Positions 37,038-46,224 of a stretch of DNA of 64,000 bases are shown here, one piece after another. Origin of the DNA: Pseudofrancisella aestuarii (lineage in GTDB: Bacteria > Pseudomonadota > Gammaproteobacteria > Francisellales > Francisellaceae); contig NZ_QLIS02000003.1 of NCBI RefSeq assembly GCF_003574475.2, positions 62,001 to 126,000 of the forward strand, given 5' to 3'. Under the pieces are notes generated by a model. The model was given only the letters and a program-made list of their open reading frames with translations, made no database searches and had not been told where the DNA came from. The first letter of the stretch is position 1; every line of letters starts with the position of its first letter. The translations under genes and the position numbers were made by a program.

Positions 37038-37113
37038 TTTAATTGAATCAAAATCTAGCATTAGCTTATTAAAAAAGCTTATTTTAAAATCGGAAGAAGT
37101 TTATAAGAGTTTT

Positions 37114-37284
37114 CTATTTAAAAAGACCTACTAAAACAACATAAATTAGAATTATAATAGCTCCTATTGCTCCACAAACAGCTACTAAAAATAATGTATA
37201 TAAAGTATCACTGAAGATTTTAGAAAAAATGCTATCAGGATTTTTACTTTTTATTGAATGAAAAAAATTTCTTATTTTATTCAT
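37114..37284 (-). CDS. Small single-span membrane protein
   Basis: A 56-residue gene: basic/amphipathic N-terminus (MNKIRNFFHSIKSKNPDSIF), then one long hydrophobic helix at about 28-55 (LYTLFLVAVCGAIGAIIILI) ending in VLVGLFK. AGGAA lies seven bases upstream of the ATG. It sits between the accessory segment and the MFS gene. No family recognised; the ribosome site and helix support a real gene. Confidence 0.5.
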   Translation of the reverse strand: MNKIRNFFHSIKSKNPDSIFSKIFSDTLYTLFLVAVCGAIGAIIILIYVVLVGLFK

Positions 37285-37351
37285 AATTAATTCCTATAAG
37301 TTTTATAATATCTATAAATTTAGAGTTAAAATCAACTCTGCTTAAATCATA

Positions 37352-38704
37352 TTAAATACTACTTAATTTTGCAAGAAAAGATGCTTCATCAAACTCTTTC
37401 TTATCAAATTTTATATAAATTGCCGCTTCTTCTAAATTAATATTTGACTCATATATTCCAACTTCTTTTGAAAGAATACCTTCTAACTCTTCTTTTTTTT
37501 GCTCTCCAGAGATATTCATATGATATATTTTCGAATTAAGGTATTGGATATCTCCCATTGTAAGAGAAACTATAAACCACAATATGCCAAAAATAGTACA
37601 AAATATTAACACTCCTGCAATATTATAAAGCTCAAAAACGACTCCTCCTAAACTACCTCCTATAAAAATACCAAAGAACTGGGCACTGGAGAAAATACCC
37701 ATAGCAGTCCCCTTAGTTCCAACAGGTGCTGTTTTTGAAATGACTGATGGAAGAGTTGCTTCTAGAAATGAGAAAGATGCAAAAAATAAAGTTAAAAGCA
37801 CACCCATTATAACAACATGTTGAAACTCAAATAAAACTCCTAATACACAAAGTGTTAAAATAATAATTGCTACTATAAAAAGTAATTTTATTTTGCGTTT
37901 AACTTCACCAATAATTATAAATGGGAATACTAATCCAAAGGATATTACTAGAACTGGTAAATAAAACAACCACTGATAATCAGGTGCTATTTCTATTCTG
38001 TTGGTCAAGATAATTGGAATCACAATAAAAAGTGCCGTCAAAATTGCATGCAAAGCAAAAATTCCAAAGTTCAAACGTAAAAGTTCTTTATGAAAAATCA
38101 CACTTTTAATCAAATGAAAAACTGGTTTAGCTTCATGATGAAAACTTGGTACTCGAGGTGTTGGAATTTTCAAAAGCATAATGATACCAACCACTCCCAT
38201 AATAGCTGTTACCCAAAATATGCCAGATAATCCTATAATACTATTTAAAATAGGACTTATCATCATAGCAACCATAAATGACAAGCCTATACTCATTCCA
38301 ATAATAGACATCGCCTTAAGTCTATTTTCCTCTTTTGTAATATCAGCTATCAATGCTGTTAAAGTACTCCCTATTGCTCCTGCTCCTTGAAGTGCTCGCC
38401 CTATTATGATTCCATATATATTAGTAGAACATGCCGCTATTATACTACCCAGTATAAATAGCAATAAGCCAAATAGTATAATCTTTTTACGACCTATATA
38501 GTCAGATGCTATCCCTAACACTAGTTGAAGAGACGCCTGTGTTAAACCATAAATTCCTAAGGCTAAACTAATAAGAAAAGGAGTAGCATCTTTTAGATGA
38601 TCTACATACAAGCTAAAGATTGGAAAAATTATAAATAACCCAATCATTCTAAAACTATATATAAGAGAGATATAAAAAGTAGATTGAAATTCTTTAGAAT
38701 ACAT
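37352..38704 (-). CDS. MFS transporter, YajR-like with C-terminal YAM domain
   Basis: A 450-residue major facilitator with 12 helices. The loop 2-3 motif GIASDYIGRKKIILFG and GRALQGAGAIGSTLTALIAD (motif C-like region) are typical of drug/proton antiporters. After the last helix, residues about 385-450 form a soluble ferredoxin-like domain (GDIQYLNSKIYHMNISGE and a final strand-helix), as in YajR, where it is called YAM. The substrate is unknown. The gene is transcribed alone between a small membrane protein gene and cyoE. Confidence 0.85.
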   Translation of the reverse strand: MYSKEFQSTFYISLIYSFRMIGLFIIFPIFSLYVDHLKDATPFLISLALGIYGLTQASLQLVLGIASDYIGRKKIILFGLLLFILGSIIAACSTNIYGIIIGRALQGAGAIGSTLTALIADITKEENRLKAMSIIGMSIGLSFMVAMMISPILNSIIGLSGIFWVTAIMGVVGIIMLLKIPTPRVPSFHHEAKPVFHLIKSVIFHKELLRLNFGIFALHAILTALFIVIPIILTNRIEIAPDYQWLFYLPVLVISFGLVFPFIIIGEVKRKIKLLFIVAIIILTLCVLGVLFEFQHVVIMGVLLTLFFASFSFLEATLPSVISKTAPVGTKGTAMGIFSSAQFFGIFIGGSLGGVVFELYNIAGVLIFCTIFGILWFIVSLTMGDIQYLNSKIYHMNISGEQKKEELEGILSKEVGIYESNINLEEAAIYIKFDKKEFDEASFLAKLSSI

Positions 38705-38818
38705 TATTTTAAATTAAAATTTAGAATTCCTAAAAGTTTAATCAAAAAAAATCTAGAATTAAAGAAATTGCTTTTAATTAATAACAAATAAATCACTTAT
38801 TGGCAAATATCTTTATAA

Positions 38819-39667
38819 CTAACCCATTGACAAACAAATGACAGTAATAACCCAAACTGAAGTTAAAAAAACTTTTTTAGACCATACTTGCTCATCTTCA
38901 AGATTCATAGCTTTTATTGAAATAACCAACCAAAAAATTGCTACAAACATTGTTATGATAAAAGAAATTATATCTGCAGTTCCAATGATAAATGGTAAAG
39001 CACAAGATAATATAAACAATACCATATAAACTAGTATCATTTTTTTAGTAATCTCTAGGCCTTTAACAATCACTAATAGAGGTATTCCAACTCTTTTGTA
39101 GTCTTTCATATGTCTAATAGAAATCGCATAAGAATGTGGTATTTGCCAAAAAAATAATATTAAAAATAGTGATAAAGCATTTAAATCAAGCTGACTTGTT
39201 AATGCCGTATACCCAGCTACAGGGGGAATAGCCCCTGATATACCTCCCAATAAAGTCGCATGCACAGAGTACCGTTTCATAATAGTATAAACTACAACAT
39301 ACACAACAAACCCTACAAGAATTATCCATAGCGTCAAAGGGTTAACCAAATAATATAAAACTATACTACCCGCCGTTAACAAAATCATTCCATAAATAAT
39401 AGCTGAAAATGTAGAAATCTGACCTGTCACTAATGGACGATTCTTAGTTCTTGTCATTTCAGCATCAATATCTTGATCTATACAGTTATTGAAAACACAA
39501 CCAGAACCTATCATTAAGGCAACACCAATCATAACATAAAGATATAAACTAAGATGCTCAAAGCCAATATGCCTATGCGTAGCTAATAAAAAGCCACCTG
39601 TTAAGGTAATCAAATTACCAAAGATAATCCCTGGCTTTGCTAATTGAAGATATTTTTTAAAAGACAT
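38819..39667 (-). CDS. cyoE: Protoheme IX farnesyltransferase CyoE
   Basis: CyoE converts heme B to heme O by adding a farnesyl group; heme O is the high-spin heme of the bo3 oxidase encoded upstream. The 282 residues show the two Asp-rich prenyltransferase sites: NNCIDQDIDAEMTRTKNRPL and the second-site counterpart KDYKRVGIPLL. About nine helices. It is the last gene of a cyoABCDE cluster, 25 bases after cyoD. Confidence 0.95.
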   Translation of the reverse strand: MSFKKYLQLAKPGIIFGNLITLTGGFLLATHRHIGFEHLSLYLYVMIGVALMIGSGCVFNNCIDQDIDAEMTRTKNRPLVTGQISTFSAIIYGMILLTAGSIVLYYLVNPLTLWIILVGFVVYVVVYTIMKRYSVHATLLGGISGAIPPVAGYTALTSQLDLNALSLFLILFFWQIPHSYAISIRHMKDYKRVGIPLLVIVKGLEITKKMILVYMVLFILSCALPFIIGTADIISFIITMFVAIFWLVISIKAMNLEDEQVWSKKVFLTSVWVITVICLSMG

Positions 39668-39692
39668 AGAAAAAAGTAGCGATCAATTTTAA

Positions 39693-40025
39693 TTACATCA
39701 TCATGTCATAAAGGTCAAACATGATCCACATAGTACCAACTATTATTATTACAACTACAATAAGCGCAAAAACAGCACTCACTAGGTTCCAACGAGCCTT
39801 TGAATCAGTACTTAAATGTAAGAAAAATATCAGCTGCACAAATAATTGTATTAAAGCCAGTATAGCTATTGCTACACATAAGCCCATAGGAGATAAAACT
39901 TTAAATCCAACCAATGCAAATGCTATAGTTGTAATTACTATAGAAAGTACAAAACCAGTTATATAACTTTTATGAGTACCATATGCTGCACCTGTATCAT
40001 GATCATATAAATGTTCTTTAGCCAT
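39693..40025 (-). CDS. cyoD: Cytochrome bo3 ubiquinol oxidase subunit IV
   Basis: A 110-residue, three-helix accessory subunit of the cytochrome bo3 oxidase. The N-terminal HDTGAAYGTHKSYITGFVLS and the IQLFVQLIFFLHLSTDSKARW segment are typical of CyoD, which assists assembly of the binuclear centre. It starts one base after the cyoC stop codon and is in line with cyoE. Confidence 0.94.
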   Translation of the reverse strand: MAKEHLYDHDTGAAYGTHKSYITGFVLSIVITTIAFALVGFKVLSPMGLCVAIAILALIQLFVQLIFFLHLSTDSKARWNLVSAVFALIVVVIIIVGTMWIMFDLYDMMM

Positions 40026-40026
40026 A

Positions 40027-40629
40027 TTATATCGCTCCTAACAAGTAAACTATTGAGAATACAAATATCCATACGATATCTAAGAAATGCCAAAATAAGC
40101 CTAAGTAAGTAAGCTTTGTTTTCGCCATTGGTGTCATACCATATTTTTTAAGCTGAAAAATCATGCTTATTATCCATAGAAGACCCATAGTTACGTGTAA
40201 CCCATGAGTACCAACTAAAGTAAAAAAAGATGATAAGAAAGCACTACTTGACCAAGTATGACCTTCTATCGCTAACTCGTAAAACTCATGAACTTCCATA
40301 ATGATAAAGCCTAAACCTAAGAAAAAAGTAACCAAGAGCCACTTTATTACATGGTTTATGTTGCTAGAATTACGATTAAGCATTGCCAAACCAAATGTAA
40401 AACTACTAACAAGTAGCAACATTGTTTCTATAAAAACATATGGCAAGCTGAATAATTCTTGAGCATCAGGCCCACCAAATGTATTTTTATGAAAGACTGC
40501 ATATACTGCAAATAGCGTAGCAAAAAGCACGCAGTCGCTCATAATATAAATCCAAAAACCAAACACATTCTTAGAACCATCAAAGTGATGTTCGTGATGA
40601 TGGTTATTATCTGCAGTTACTGTACTCAT
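40027..40629 (-). CDS. cyoC: Cytochrome bo3 ubiquinol oxidase subunit III
   Basis: A 200-residue subunit with five helices. [21 protein letters not shown] near the start and the [14 protein letters not shown] segment are signatures of the heme-copper oxidase subunit III family. His-rich N-terminus ([11 protein letters not shown]). The start overlaps the cyoB stop by four bases, so translation is coupled. Confidence 0.96.
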   Translation of the reverse strand: MSTVTADNNHHHEHHFDGSKNVFGFWIYIMSDCVLFATLFAVYAVFHKNTFGGPDAQELFSLPYVFIETMLLLVSSFTFGLAMLNRNSSNINHVIKWLLVTFFLGLGFIIMEVHEFYELAIEGHTWSSSAFLSSFFTLVGTHGLHVTMGLLWIISMIFQLKKYGMTPMAKTKLTYLGLFWHFLDIVWIFVFSIVYLLGAI

Positions 40630-42656
40630 ACTTGTAACTCTCCTTGTTGATTATATTTACTTTCAACATTTTTAACTTCATCAGCCTTCACATAGTAGTC
40701 AATATCATAGTCAAATGATCTGTATAATACTGTACCTATCATACCAGCAACACCGACAACAACTAACCACCAAATATGCCATACTGCAGCAAAACCAAAT
40801 ATGAAACTAAATGCCCCTATTATTACTCCAACTGCTGTATTTCTTGGCATATGAATATCTTCATATTCTTTAGCTTCAGTTAATGGTCTATTATCTACGC
40901 CCAAACCTTTTTCTTTATGATCCCAATAAGCATCACGCTCTTCAACTACAGGATCACGAGAGAAGTTATAAAAAGGAACTGGCGATGGGATACCCCACTC
41001 TAAAGTACGACCATAACCCCAAGCATCTGCACCAACACGGTTTTGATCCTTATTTTTAAAGCTTACAATAATTTGTAACACTTGGAAAAATATACCTAAT
41101 CCAATTATCATAGCACCAACCCAAGCTACTATAAGTAGTGATTGGAAACCAGTTGAAGCATCATAGTGATATAGTCTTCTTGTCATACCCATAGCACCTA
41201 ATAAATATAGAGGCATAAATGCTACGAAGAATCCTACTAACCAACACCAGAAAGCATATTTACCTAAACGTTCATTTAGTTTGAAACCAAATATTTTAGG
41301 GAACCAATATGTAAGTCCAGCAAATGCTCCAAATACTACACCACCAATAATTACATTATGGAAATGAGCAATTAGGAATACACTATTGTGCATTTGGAAA
41401 TCCACACCAGGTACAGATAATAATACACCTGTCATACCGCCTACTGAGAAAGTTATCATAAAACCAACTAACCACATCATAGGCGTAGAGAAAGTGATTC
41501 TTCCACGGAACATAGTAAATAGCCAGTTAAATATTTTAACCCCAGTTGGAACAGCAATAATCATTGTCATAATACCAAAGAAAGCATTTACATTAGCACT
41601 TGCTCCCATAGTAAAGAAATGGTGAAGCCATACAGCAAAAGACAATATTGTAATTACAATACTAGCCCATACCATTGTTACATAACCAAATAAAGGTTTT
41701 TTCGAGAATGTAGCAGCAACTTCTGAGAATACACCAAACATAGGAAGTACAAGAATATATACTTCAGGATGTCCCCATATCCAGATTAAGTTTACATACA
41801 TCATTTGATCTCCACCGCCTGAAACAGTAAAGAAGTGTGTACCAAAGTATCTATCTAAAGTAAGTAAACCTAAAGTCACAGTTAAAACTGGGAATGCTGC
41901 TATAACAAGAACTACTGAACATAATGAAGCCCAAGTAAATACAGGCATCTTCATTAATGTCATACCTTTACAACGCATTTTAATAATCGTTACAAAGAAG
42001 TTAATACCTGTCATTAATGAACCAATACCAGATATTTGAAGACCCCATATGTAATAATCTGTCCCTACAGTAGGGCTATATGTTATTTCTGAGAATGGTG
42101 GATAAGCCAACCAACCAGCATGAGCAAAGTCACCTACTAATAAAGAAATATTTATTAGCATCGCACCAACTACAAAAAGCCAAAAGCTTAAAGAGTTCAT
42201 ATAAGGGAATGCCACATCACGAGCACCGATCTGAAGAGGAACAACCCAGTTCATTAATGCAAATATTAACGGCATCGCAACAAAGAAGATCATAATTACG
42301 CCATGAGCAGTAAAAATTTGATCAAAGTGTTCTGGAATTAAATAACCCGTACTGTCACCTGAAGCCAAAGCCTGTTGTGTTCTCATCATGGCAGCATCCA
42401 CAAAACCACGGAACATCATGACTAAAGCGACAAGAACATACATCGTCCCTATTTTCTTATGGTCAATAGTTGTAAACCATTCACTCCATAAGTAGCCCCA
42501 TTTTTTAAAATATGTGATACCACCGACTAATGCCACACCTGCAACCACTATGCCTATAAACATACCAAGTATGATTAATTGCTGGCTTACTGGCTCATAC
42601 AGATATGGAAAAACCAAATGTGGATCACTTAGTTTTCCAATTAATGCTTCTAGCAT
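40626..42656 (-). CDS. cyoB: Cytochrome bo3 ubiquinol oxidase subunit I
   Basis: The catalytic subunit (676 residues) that reduces oxygen to water and pumps protons. The heme and copper ligands are in [14 protein letters not shown] (low-spin heme His), [12 protein letters not shown] (CuB His and cross-linked Tyr), the WLHHFFTMG pair of CuB His, and the [13 protein letters not shown] segment with the heme ligands. Length is close to the E. coli subunit (663). Partner genes cyoA, cyoC and cyoD flank it. Confidence 0.98.
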   Translation of the reverse strand: MLEALIGKLSDPHLVFPYLYEPVSQQLIILGMFIGIVVAGVALVGGITYFKKWGYLWSEWFTTIDHKKIGTMYVLVALVMMFRGFVDAAMMRTQQALASGDSTGYLIPEHFDQIFTAHGVIMIFFVAMPLIFALMNWVVPLQIGARDVAFPYMNSLSFWLFVVGAMLINISLLVGDFAHAGWLAYPPFSEITYSPTVGTDYYIWGLQISGIGSLMTGINFFVTIIKMRCKGMTLMKMPVFTWASLCSVVLVIAAFPVLTVTLGLLTLDRYFGTHFFTVSGGGDQMMYVNLIWIWGHPEVYILVLPMFGVFSEVAATFSKKPLFGYVTMVWASIVITILSFAVWLHHFFTMGASANVNAFFGIMTMIIAVPTGVKIFNWLFTMFRGRITFSTPMMWLVGFMITFSVGGMTGVLLSVPGVDFQMHNSVFLIAHFHNVIIGGVVFGAFAGLTYWFPKIFGFKLNERLGKYAFWCWLVGFFVAFMPLYLLGAMGMTRRLYHYDASTGFQSLLIVAWVGAMIIGLGIFFQVLQIIVSFKNKDQNRVGADAWGYGRTLEWGIPSPVPFYNFSRDPVVEERDAYWDHKEKGLGVDNRPLTEAKEYEDIHMPRNTAVGVIIGAFSFIFGFAAVWHIWWLVVVGVAGMIGTVLYRSFDYDIDYYVKADEVKNVESKYNQQGELQV

Positions 42657-42694
42657 ATTGCTCTCCTATTTACCGTACTATTTATAATTTATTA

Positions 42695-43594
42695 CTACAT
42701 ATCCATATGATGCATATTACCCATCTTTTCCATGTCACCTGGTTTATAATTAGGCATCATATAAGACATAGTAATATCATTAAACAAATTCTTATCAACA
42801 TTTGAATAGTAAGCTACTGGATTATTTACTGAATCTTTAACTAAATTATTCCAGAAATATCCCCATGTTAGTGCTGGATCATTTGAATTTTTAATTTCTT
42901 TAACCCATTGATCAAAATTATCTTGATTAACCACCTCAGCATAAAACTGCATTCCTGCAAAACCATGCCCTGTATAATTAGCAGAGAATCCACGATATTT
43001 ACCATTATTTGTAGCTATAACATGCAACTGTGTAGTCATACCTGTCATTGCATAAATTTGACCACCCAATTCAGGTATAAAGAAAGAGTTCATAGGTGCA
43101 GCTGAAGTAATTTTAAAATTAATTGGCCTATCTTTTGGAATTCTTATGTAATTAACTGTAGCGATACCCTCTTCTGGATATATAAACATCCATTTCCAGT
43201 TTAATGCTACAACGTCAACTTCAAGAGGCTTTTTATCAGACTCTAAAGGCTTATATGGACTAAGTGAGTGAGTCGTTGTCCATGTCATAATAGCTAACAC
43301 AAGGATTAAGACACTAGGAACACCCCAGCACACAACCTCTAAAAGAGTACTATGAGTCCATTCAGGACGATATTTTGCATTTGCCCCTTCGCGATAACGC
43401 CACGCAAACCATAAAGTTAAAACTATCACAGGTATAACAACTATAAGCATAAGCAATATAGCATATACCAAAAGCTTCTGTTCACTTGCTGTAATAGGAC
43501 CATTAGGATCTAAAACACCACTCTTAACACAGCCTGATAAAACCAATGAAGTAAACGCAACTATCAACGCTAATATATATTTTTTTTGTTTCAT
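42695..43594 (-). CDS. cyoA: Cytochrome bo3 ubiquinol oxidase subunit II (lipoprotein)
   Basis: Subunit II of the quinol oxidase. The lipobox VLSGC with Cys22 is followed by two membrane helices (about 45-70 and 88-110) and a periplasmic cupredoxin-like domain lacking the CuA ligands, as expected for a quinol oxidase. Start ATG 43594 gives a normal lipoprotein signal (MKQKKYILALIVAF) and has AAGG upstream; an ATG at 43642 would add 16 residues with no better signal. The His/Met-rich C-terminus (MEKMGNMHHMDM) is unusual and may bind metal. First gene of cyoABCDE. Confidence 0.95.
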   Translation of the reverse strand: MKQKKYILALIVAFTSLVLSGCVKSGVLDPNGPITASEQKLLVYAILLMLIVVIPVIVLTLWFAWRYREGANAKYRPEWTHSTLLEVVCWGVPSVLILVLAIMTWTTTHSLSPYKPLESDKKPLEVDVVALNWKWMFIYPEEGIATVNYIRIPKDRPINFKITSAAPMNSFFIPELGGQIYAMTGMTTQLHVIATNNGKYRGFSANYTGHGFAGMQFYAEVVNQDNFDQWVKEIKNSNDPALTWGYFWNNLVKDSVNNPVAYYSNVDKNLFNDITMSYMMPNYKPGDMEKMGNMHHMDM

Positions 43595-43841
43595 ACTATT
43601 AACCTTAGAACTATAAATTAATTTTAAAATAGTTATTCCCATATTATTCTAGCAGAATATATAACAAATAAGAAAAAAAAATAACTTTTTTTTGAAACTA
43701 AAAACTAGCTTAAATACTTACACACAGGCTCTTATAATAATAACTCAGAACAAAAACCTAGACTTTTACTTACTTGAGTAGTTTAATAAATCATAAATAA
43801 TTTCACCATAACTTACTTTAAATCATAAGGATATAAGGATT

Positions 43842-44600
43842 ATGAAAAAATTAACCATAGCTTTATTAGGAACATCTTTAATATTAATGAGTGGATGCTC
43901 AGAGCAAAATACCAAAAACAAGACAGAAGTTGCGATATCTAAAGATACAATTAATTATTCTGCAAATGTTGCAAATCCTAAAATTATAAATCAATTATTA
44001 AATGATAACAAAACTCCTTATTTAGGTAATAAAAATGCAGAAAAAGCTGTTGTCGTATTTTTTGACTATAGTTGTAGCAAATGTGCTGAAATTTCTAAAG
44101 AAGTAAGCTCAATACTTAAAAACAATCCTAATGTCAAAATCATATTTAAACCTTACCCTTCATCAAATCGAGATATGACCGTTGCAAATTACGCCAGCTT
44201 AATTGCATATGAAGCCTATATCCAAGGAGGCCCTGCATTATTTGACGAATATAATAAGTCTATATTTCAAACAAGAATATCAAAAGGTAAAATAACTTTT
44301 GATGAAATAAACTCTATCGCGGATAAGCTAAATATAAAAATTGACAAAGCTCAACTTAATGAAGCAGCAAAAGAGGAGCTTGAATCACGTCAGCTAGGAA
44401 AAGAAATTGGATTCGATGGACCTCATGCATTCATCATTCTGCCAACAAATTTAGCGAACATGGACAAAAATGAGTTAAACAAACACTTAAATGAAATTCA
44501 TGTAATTGCAGACAAACAAACAAATGAAGCAGCCAGTACGCCTGAAGATGCTGCAAAATGGGTATCTAACCAAATTCAAAATGCTCTAACCAACTCTTAA
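43842..44600 (+). CDS. DsbA-like thioredoxin-fold lipoprotein
   Basis: A 252-residue envelope thiol-disulfide oxidoreductase. Lipobox LMSGC with Cys19 makes it a lipoprotein. The thioredoxin fold begins near 68 with VVVFFDYSCSKCAE, active-site CSKC at 78-81; an inserted helical region and a strand with a cis-Pro-like GPHAFIILP segment follow. The layout is that of the DsbA/DsbG/ScsC group. It may oxidise or protect periplasmic Cys; the redox direction is not readable. AAGGATT lies right before the ATG. Confidence 0.82.
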   Translation: MKKLTIALLGTSLILMSGCSEQNTKNKTEVAISKDTINYSANVANPKIINQLLNDNKTPYLGNKNAEKAVVVFFDYSCSKCAEISKEVSSILKNNPNVKIIFKPYPSSNRDMTVANYASLIAYEAYIQGGPALFDEYNKSIFQTRISKGKITFDEINSIADKLNIKIDKAQLNEAAKEELESRQLGKEIGFDGPHAFIILPTNLANMDKNELNKHLNEIHVIADKQTNEAASTPEDAAKWVSNQIQNALTNS

Positions 44601-44601
44601 C

Positions 44602-45011
44602 TTAATCAGGGATAAATAAAATCACCACATCTTTATATAAAACATCTTCTTTAAATTCCCATGGCTTAAAGCATTCAAAATGCAAAACAATCTTTTGAGG
44701 AATCTTCTTAAACCTATCATGCACAGACATTTTAAAACTATCTAACGAACCATATTTAGATTTCTCAACATTAATACTCTCATGCTGATAAGAAACCGCT
44801 CTAATATAATCATAATTATACTCTGTCAAAAACCACCTATAGCCAGAAATAGAATCAACTGGTAGCTCTATATTTATAGTTGCCTTATTTCCCTCTACAA
44901 CTATAGGCTTTGAATAAACATCTTCTAGGTCCGATTGGATTGCTTCATTTCTGCAAAAACAAAATGTGGCGAAATCACAAAAATAATAATCAATGATAAA
45001 TATTTACTCAT
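44602..45011 (-). pseudogene. Frameshifted secreted chagasin-like (I42) protease inhibitor
   Basis: ATG 45011 starts a clear signal peptide (MSKYLSLIIIFVISPHFVFA) that runs into a stop at 44925. In the frame offset by one base, coding resumes at about 44950 (EAIQSDLEDVYSKPIVVEGN) and stays open to the stop at 44602. Joined, it is about 136 residues. Two chagasin-family loop motifs are recognisable: SISGYRW (for NPTTGYxW) and HFECFKPWEF (for the RPWE loop), so it resembles periplasmic inhibitors of papain-like cysteine proteases. The middle Gly-rich loop is not clear, so the family is tentative. One indel separates it from an intact gene: decay or a sequencing error. Confidence 0.6.
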
Positions 45012-45097
45012 TGCTTTAATTCAAAATCATTTATAAATACTTCTAGTTATTATACAATTACACAAATTTAATAGTAAATGTAAAGAAATTTCTAAAT

Positions 45098-45826
45098 ATG
45101 GCTCTAGAAAAATTTGATTTAGAATTAGTGTCTTTTAAAGATTTAACTCCAAATGTTAGACACTTTGTTTTTAAAAGGACAGATAATAAGCCTTTAAATT
45201 TTGTGGCTGGACAATTTATAACATTCCTACTAAAAGACAGTGATGGAACTTTAAAAAGAAGAAGTTACAGCCTAGGATCTCTACCTAGCGAAAATATGCT
45301 TCTAGAAATAGGCATAACTTATGTCAAAGGAGGAGCTGCTTCAGAATTCTTCTTTAACATGAAAGAAGGAGAGACAGCTCCAGCAATGGGTCCAGCTGGT
45401 AGGCTAATACTAAAAGATGAAGAAATAAACAAACTAATTCTAATAGGCACGGGTACAGGCATAGTTCCTTACAAATCAATGTTCCCAGAACTATTAGAAA
45501 AAGCCAACAATACAGAAATCTACATATTATTAGGCGTACAACATAGAAAAGATGCTCTTTATGCTGATGAGTTCATAAATTTTGCTGAAAGACACAAGAA
45601 TATTCACTTCAAACTTTGCTTAAGCCGTGAGAAAGAGAGTTTAAATATTTACGAAGCTTCTGGGTACGTACAAAACCAACTAAGAGAATTGGATTTAAAT
45701 CCAGAAACTGACGTTGTTTATATCTGTGGTAATCCAAATATGATAGATCAAGCATATGAACAACTTACAGAAGCTGGTTTCAACTCAAAAAATGTTAGAA
45801 GAGAGAAATATATTTCCTCTAATTAA
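45098..45826 (+). CDS. Ferredoxin/flavodoxin-NADP+ reductase family oxidoreductase
   Basis: A 242-residue flavoprotein. FAD-binding motif RSYSLGS at 55-61, NAD(P)-binding GTGTGIVP at 117-124, and CGNP near the C-terminus (YICGNPNMID) in the order of the FNR superfamily. There is no iron-sulfur domain, so it is a stand-alone reductase such as a ferredoxin or flavin reductase. The C-terminus ends REKYISSN, close to the F(V)EKYW-type ending of bacterial ferredoxin reductases. The physiological partner is not indicated by neighbours. Confidence 0.83.
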   Translation: MALEKFDLELVSFKDLTPNVRHFVFKRTDNKPLNFVAGQFITFLLKDSDGTLKRRSYSLGSLPSENMLLEIGITYVKGGAASEFFFNMKEGETAPAMGPAGRLILKDEEINKLILIGTGTGIVPYKSMFPELLEKANNTEIYILLGVQHRKDALYADEFINFAERHKNIHFKLCLSREKESLNIYEASGYVQNQLRELDLNPETDVVYICGNPNMIDQAYEQLTEAGFNSKNVRREKYISSN

Positions 45827-45828
45827 GC

Positions 45829-45857
45829 TTGATACTTACTTTTAATTGAGTTAAAAT
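45829..45857 (+). promoter_or_regulatory. Predicted rpmE promoter
   Basis: -35 TTGATA at 45829-45834, 17-base spacer, -10 TAAAAT at 45852-45857. It leaves a leader of about 80 bases before rpmE that contains the hairpin at 45888-45912. Confidence 0.5.
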
Positions 45858-45887
45858 TCGTGAGTTATTCTAATTTTTAGGGATATG

Positions 45888-45912
45888 GTGCCTAATGAAA
45901 TAGCTTAGGTGG
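45888..45912 (+). promoter_or_regulatory. Hairpin in the rpmE leader
   Basis: Inverted repeat CCTAA (45891-45895) / TTAGG (45905-45909) with a nine-base loop and possible G:U extension. No T-run follows, so it is not a terminator. Ribosomal protein leaders often carry regulatory structures; a role here is inference. Confidence 0.35.
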
Positions 45913-45945
45913 CGATGTCAGATTATAAAAACAAGGAAATAAAAA

Positions 45946-46161
45946 ATGAAACAAGAAATTCACCCAAAATATAATGAAGTTACAATTACTTGTAGCTGCG
46001 GAAATACATTTAAGACAAAATCTACAATTGGAAAAGATTCTTTGAATATAGATATTTGTTCTGAATGCCATCCTTTCTATACAGGTAAGCAAAGAGTTGT
46101 TGATACAGCTGGCCGTGTTGACAGATTCAACAAAAGATTTGGTTCTCTTAAGAAAGTCTAA
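45946..46161 (+). CDS. rpmE: Ribosomal protein bL31 (zinc-binding form)
   Basis: A 71-residue large-subunit protein. Zinc-ribbon Cys residues are present: CSCG near 16-19 and CSECH near 37-41, so this is the C+ (zinc-containing) form, not the zinc-independent YkgM type. [20 protein letters not shown] is a standard bL31 segment. AAGGAA upstream of the ATG gives a good ribosome site. Confidence 0.97.
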   Translation: MKQEIHPKYNEVTITCSCGNTFKTKSTIGKDSLNIDICSECHPFYTGKQRVVDTAGRVDRFNKRFGSLKKV

Positions 46162-46224
46162 TCTATTTATCTTATTATTTCTCTTAAAAATTTATCAAAT
46201 AAAAAATCAATTTCTATTAATAAA

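Noticed and set aside
43673-43693. A-run/T-run inverted repeat between cyoA and the DsbA-like gene, as a terminator
   Set aside because: The stem has no G:C pairs and it lies between two divergent starts, where no transcript needs to end; it is more likely simple A+T-rich promoter DNA.
44602-45011. Programmed frameshift in the chagasin-like gene
   Set aside because: No slippery heptamer followed by a structure is evident at 44925-44955; simple decay or error is more likely.
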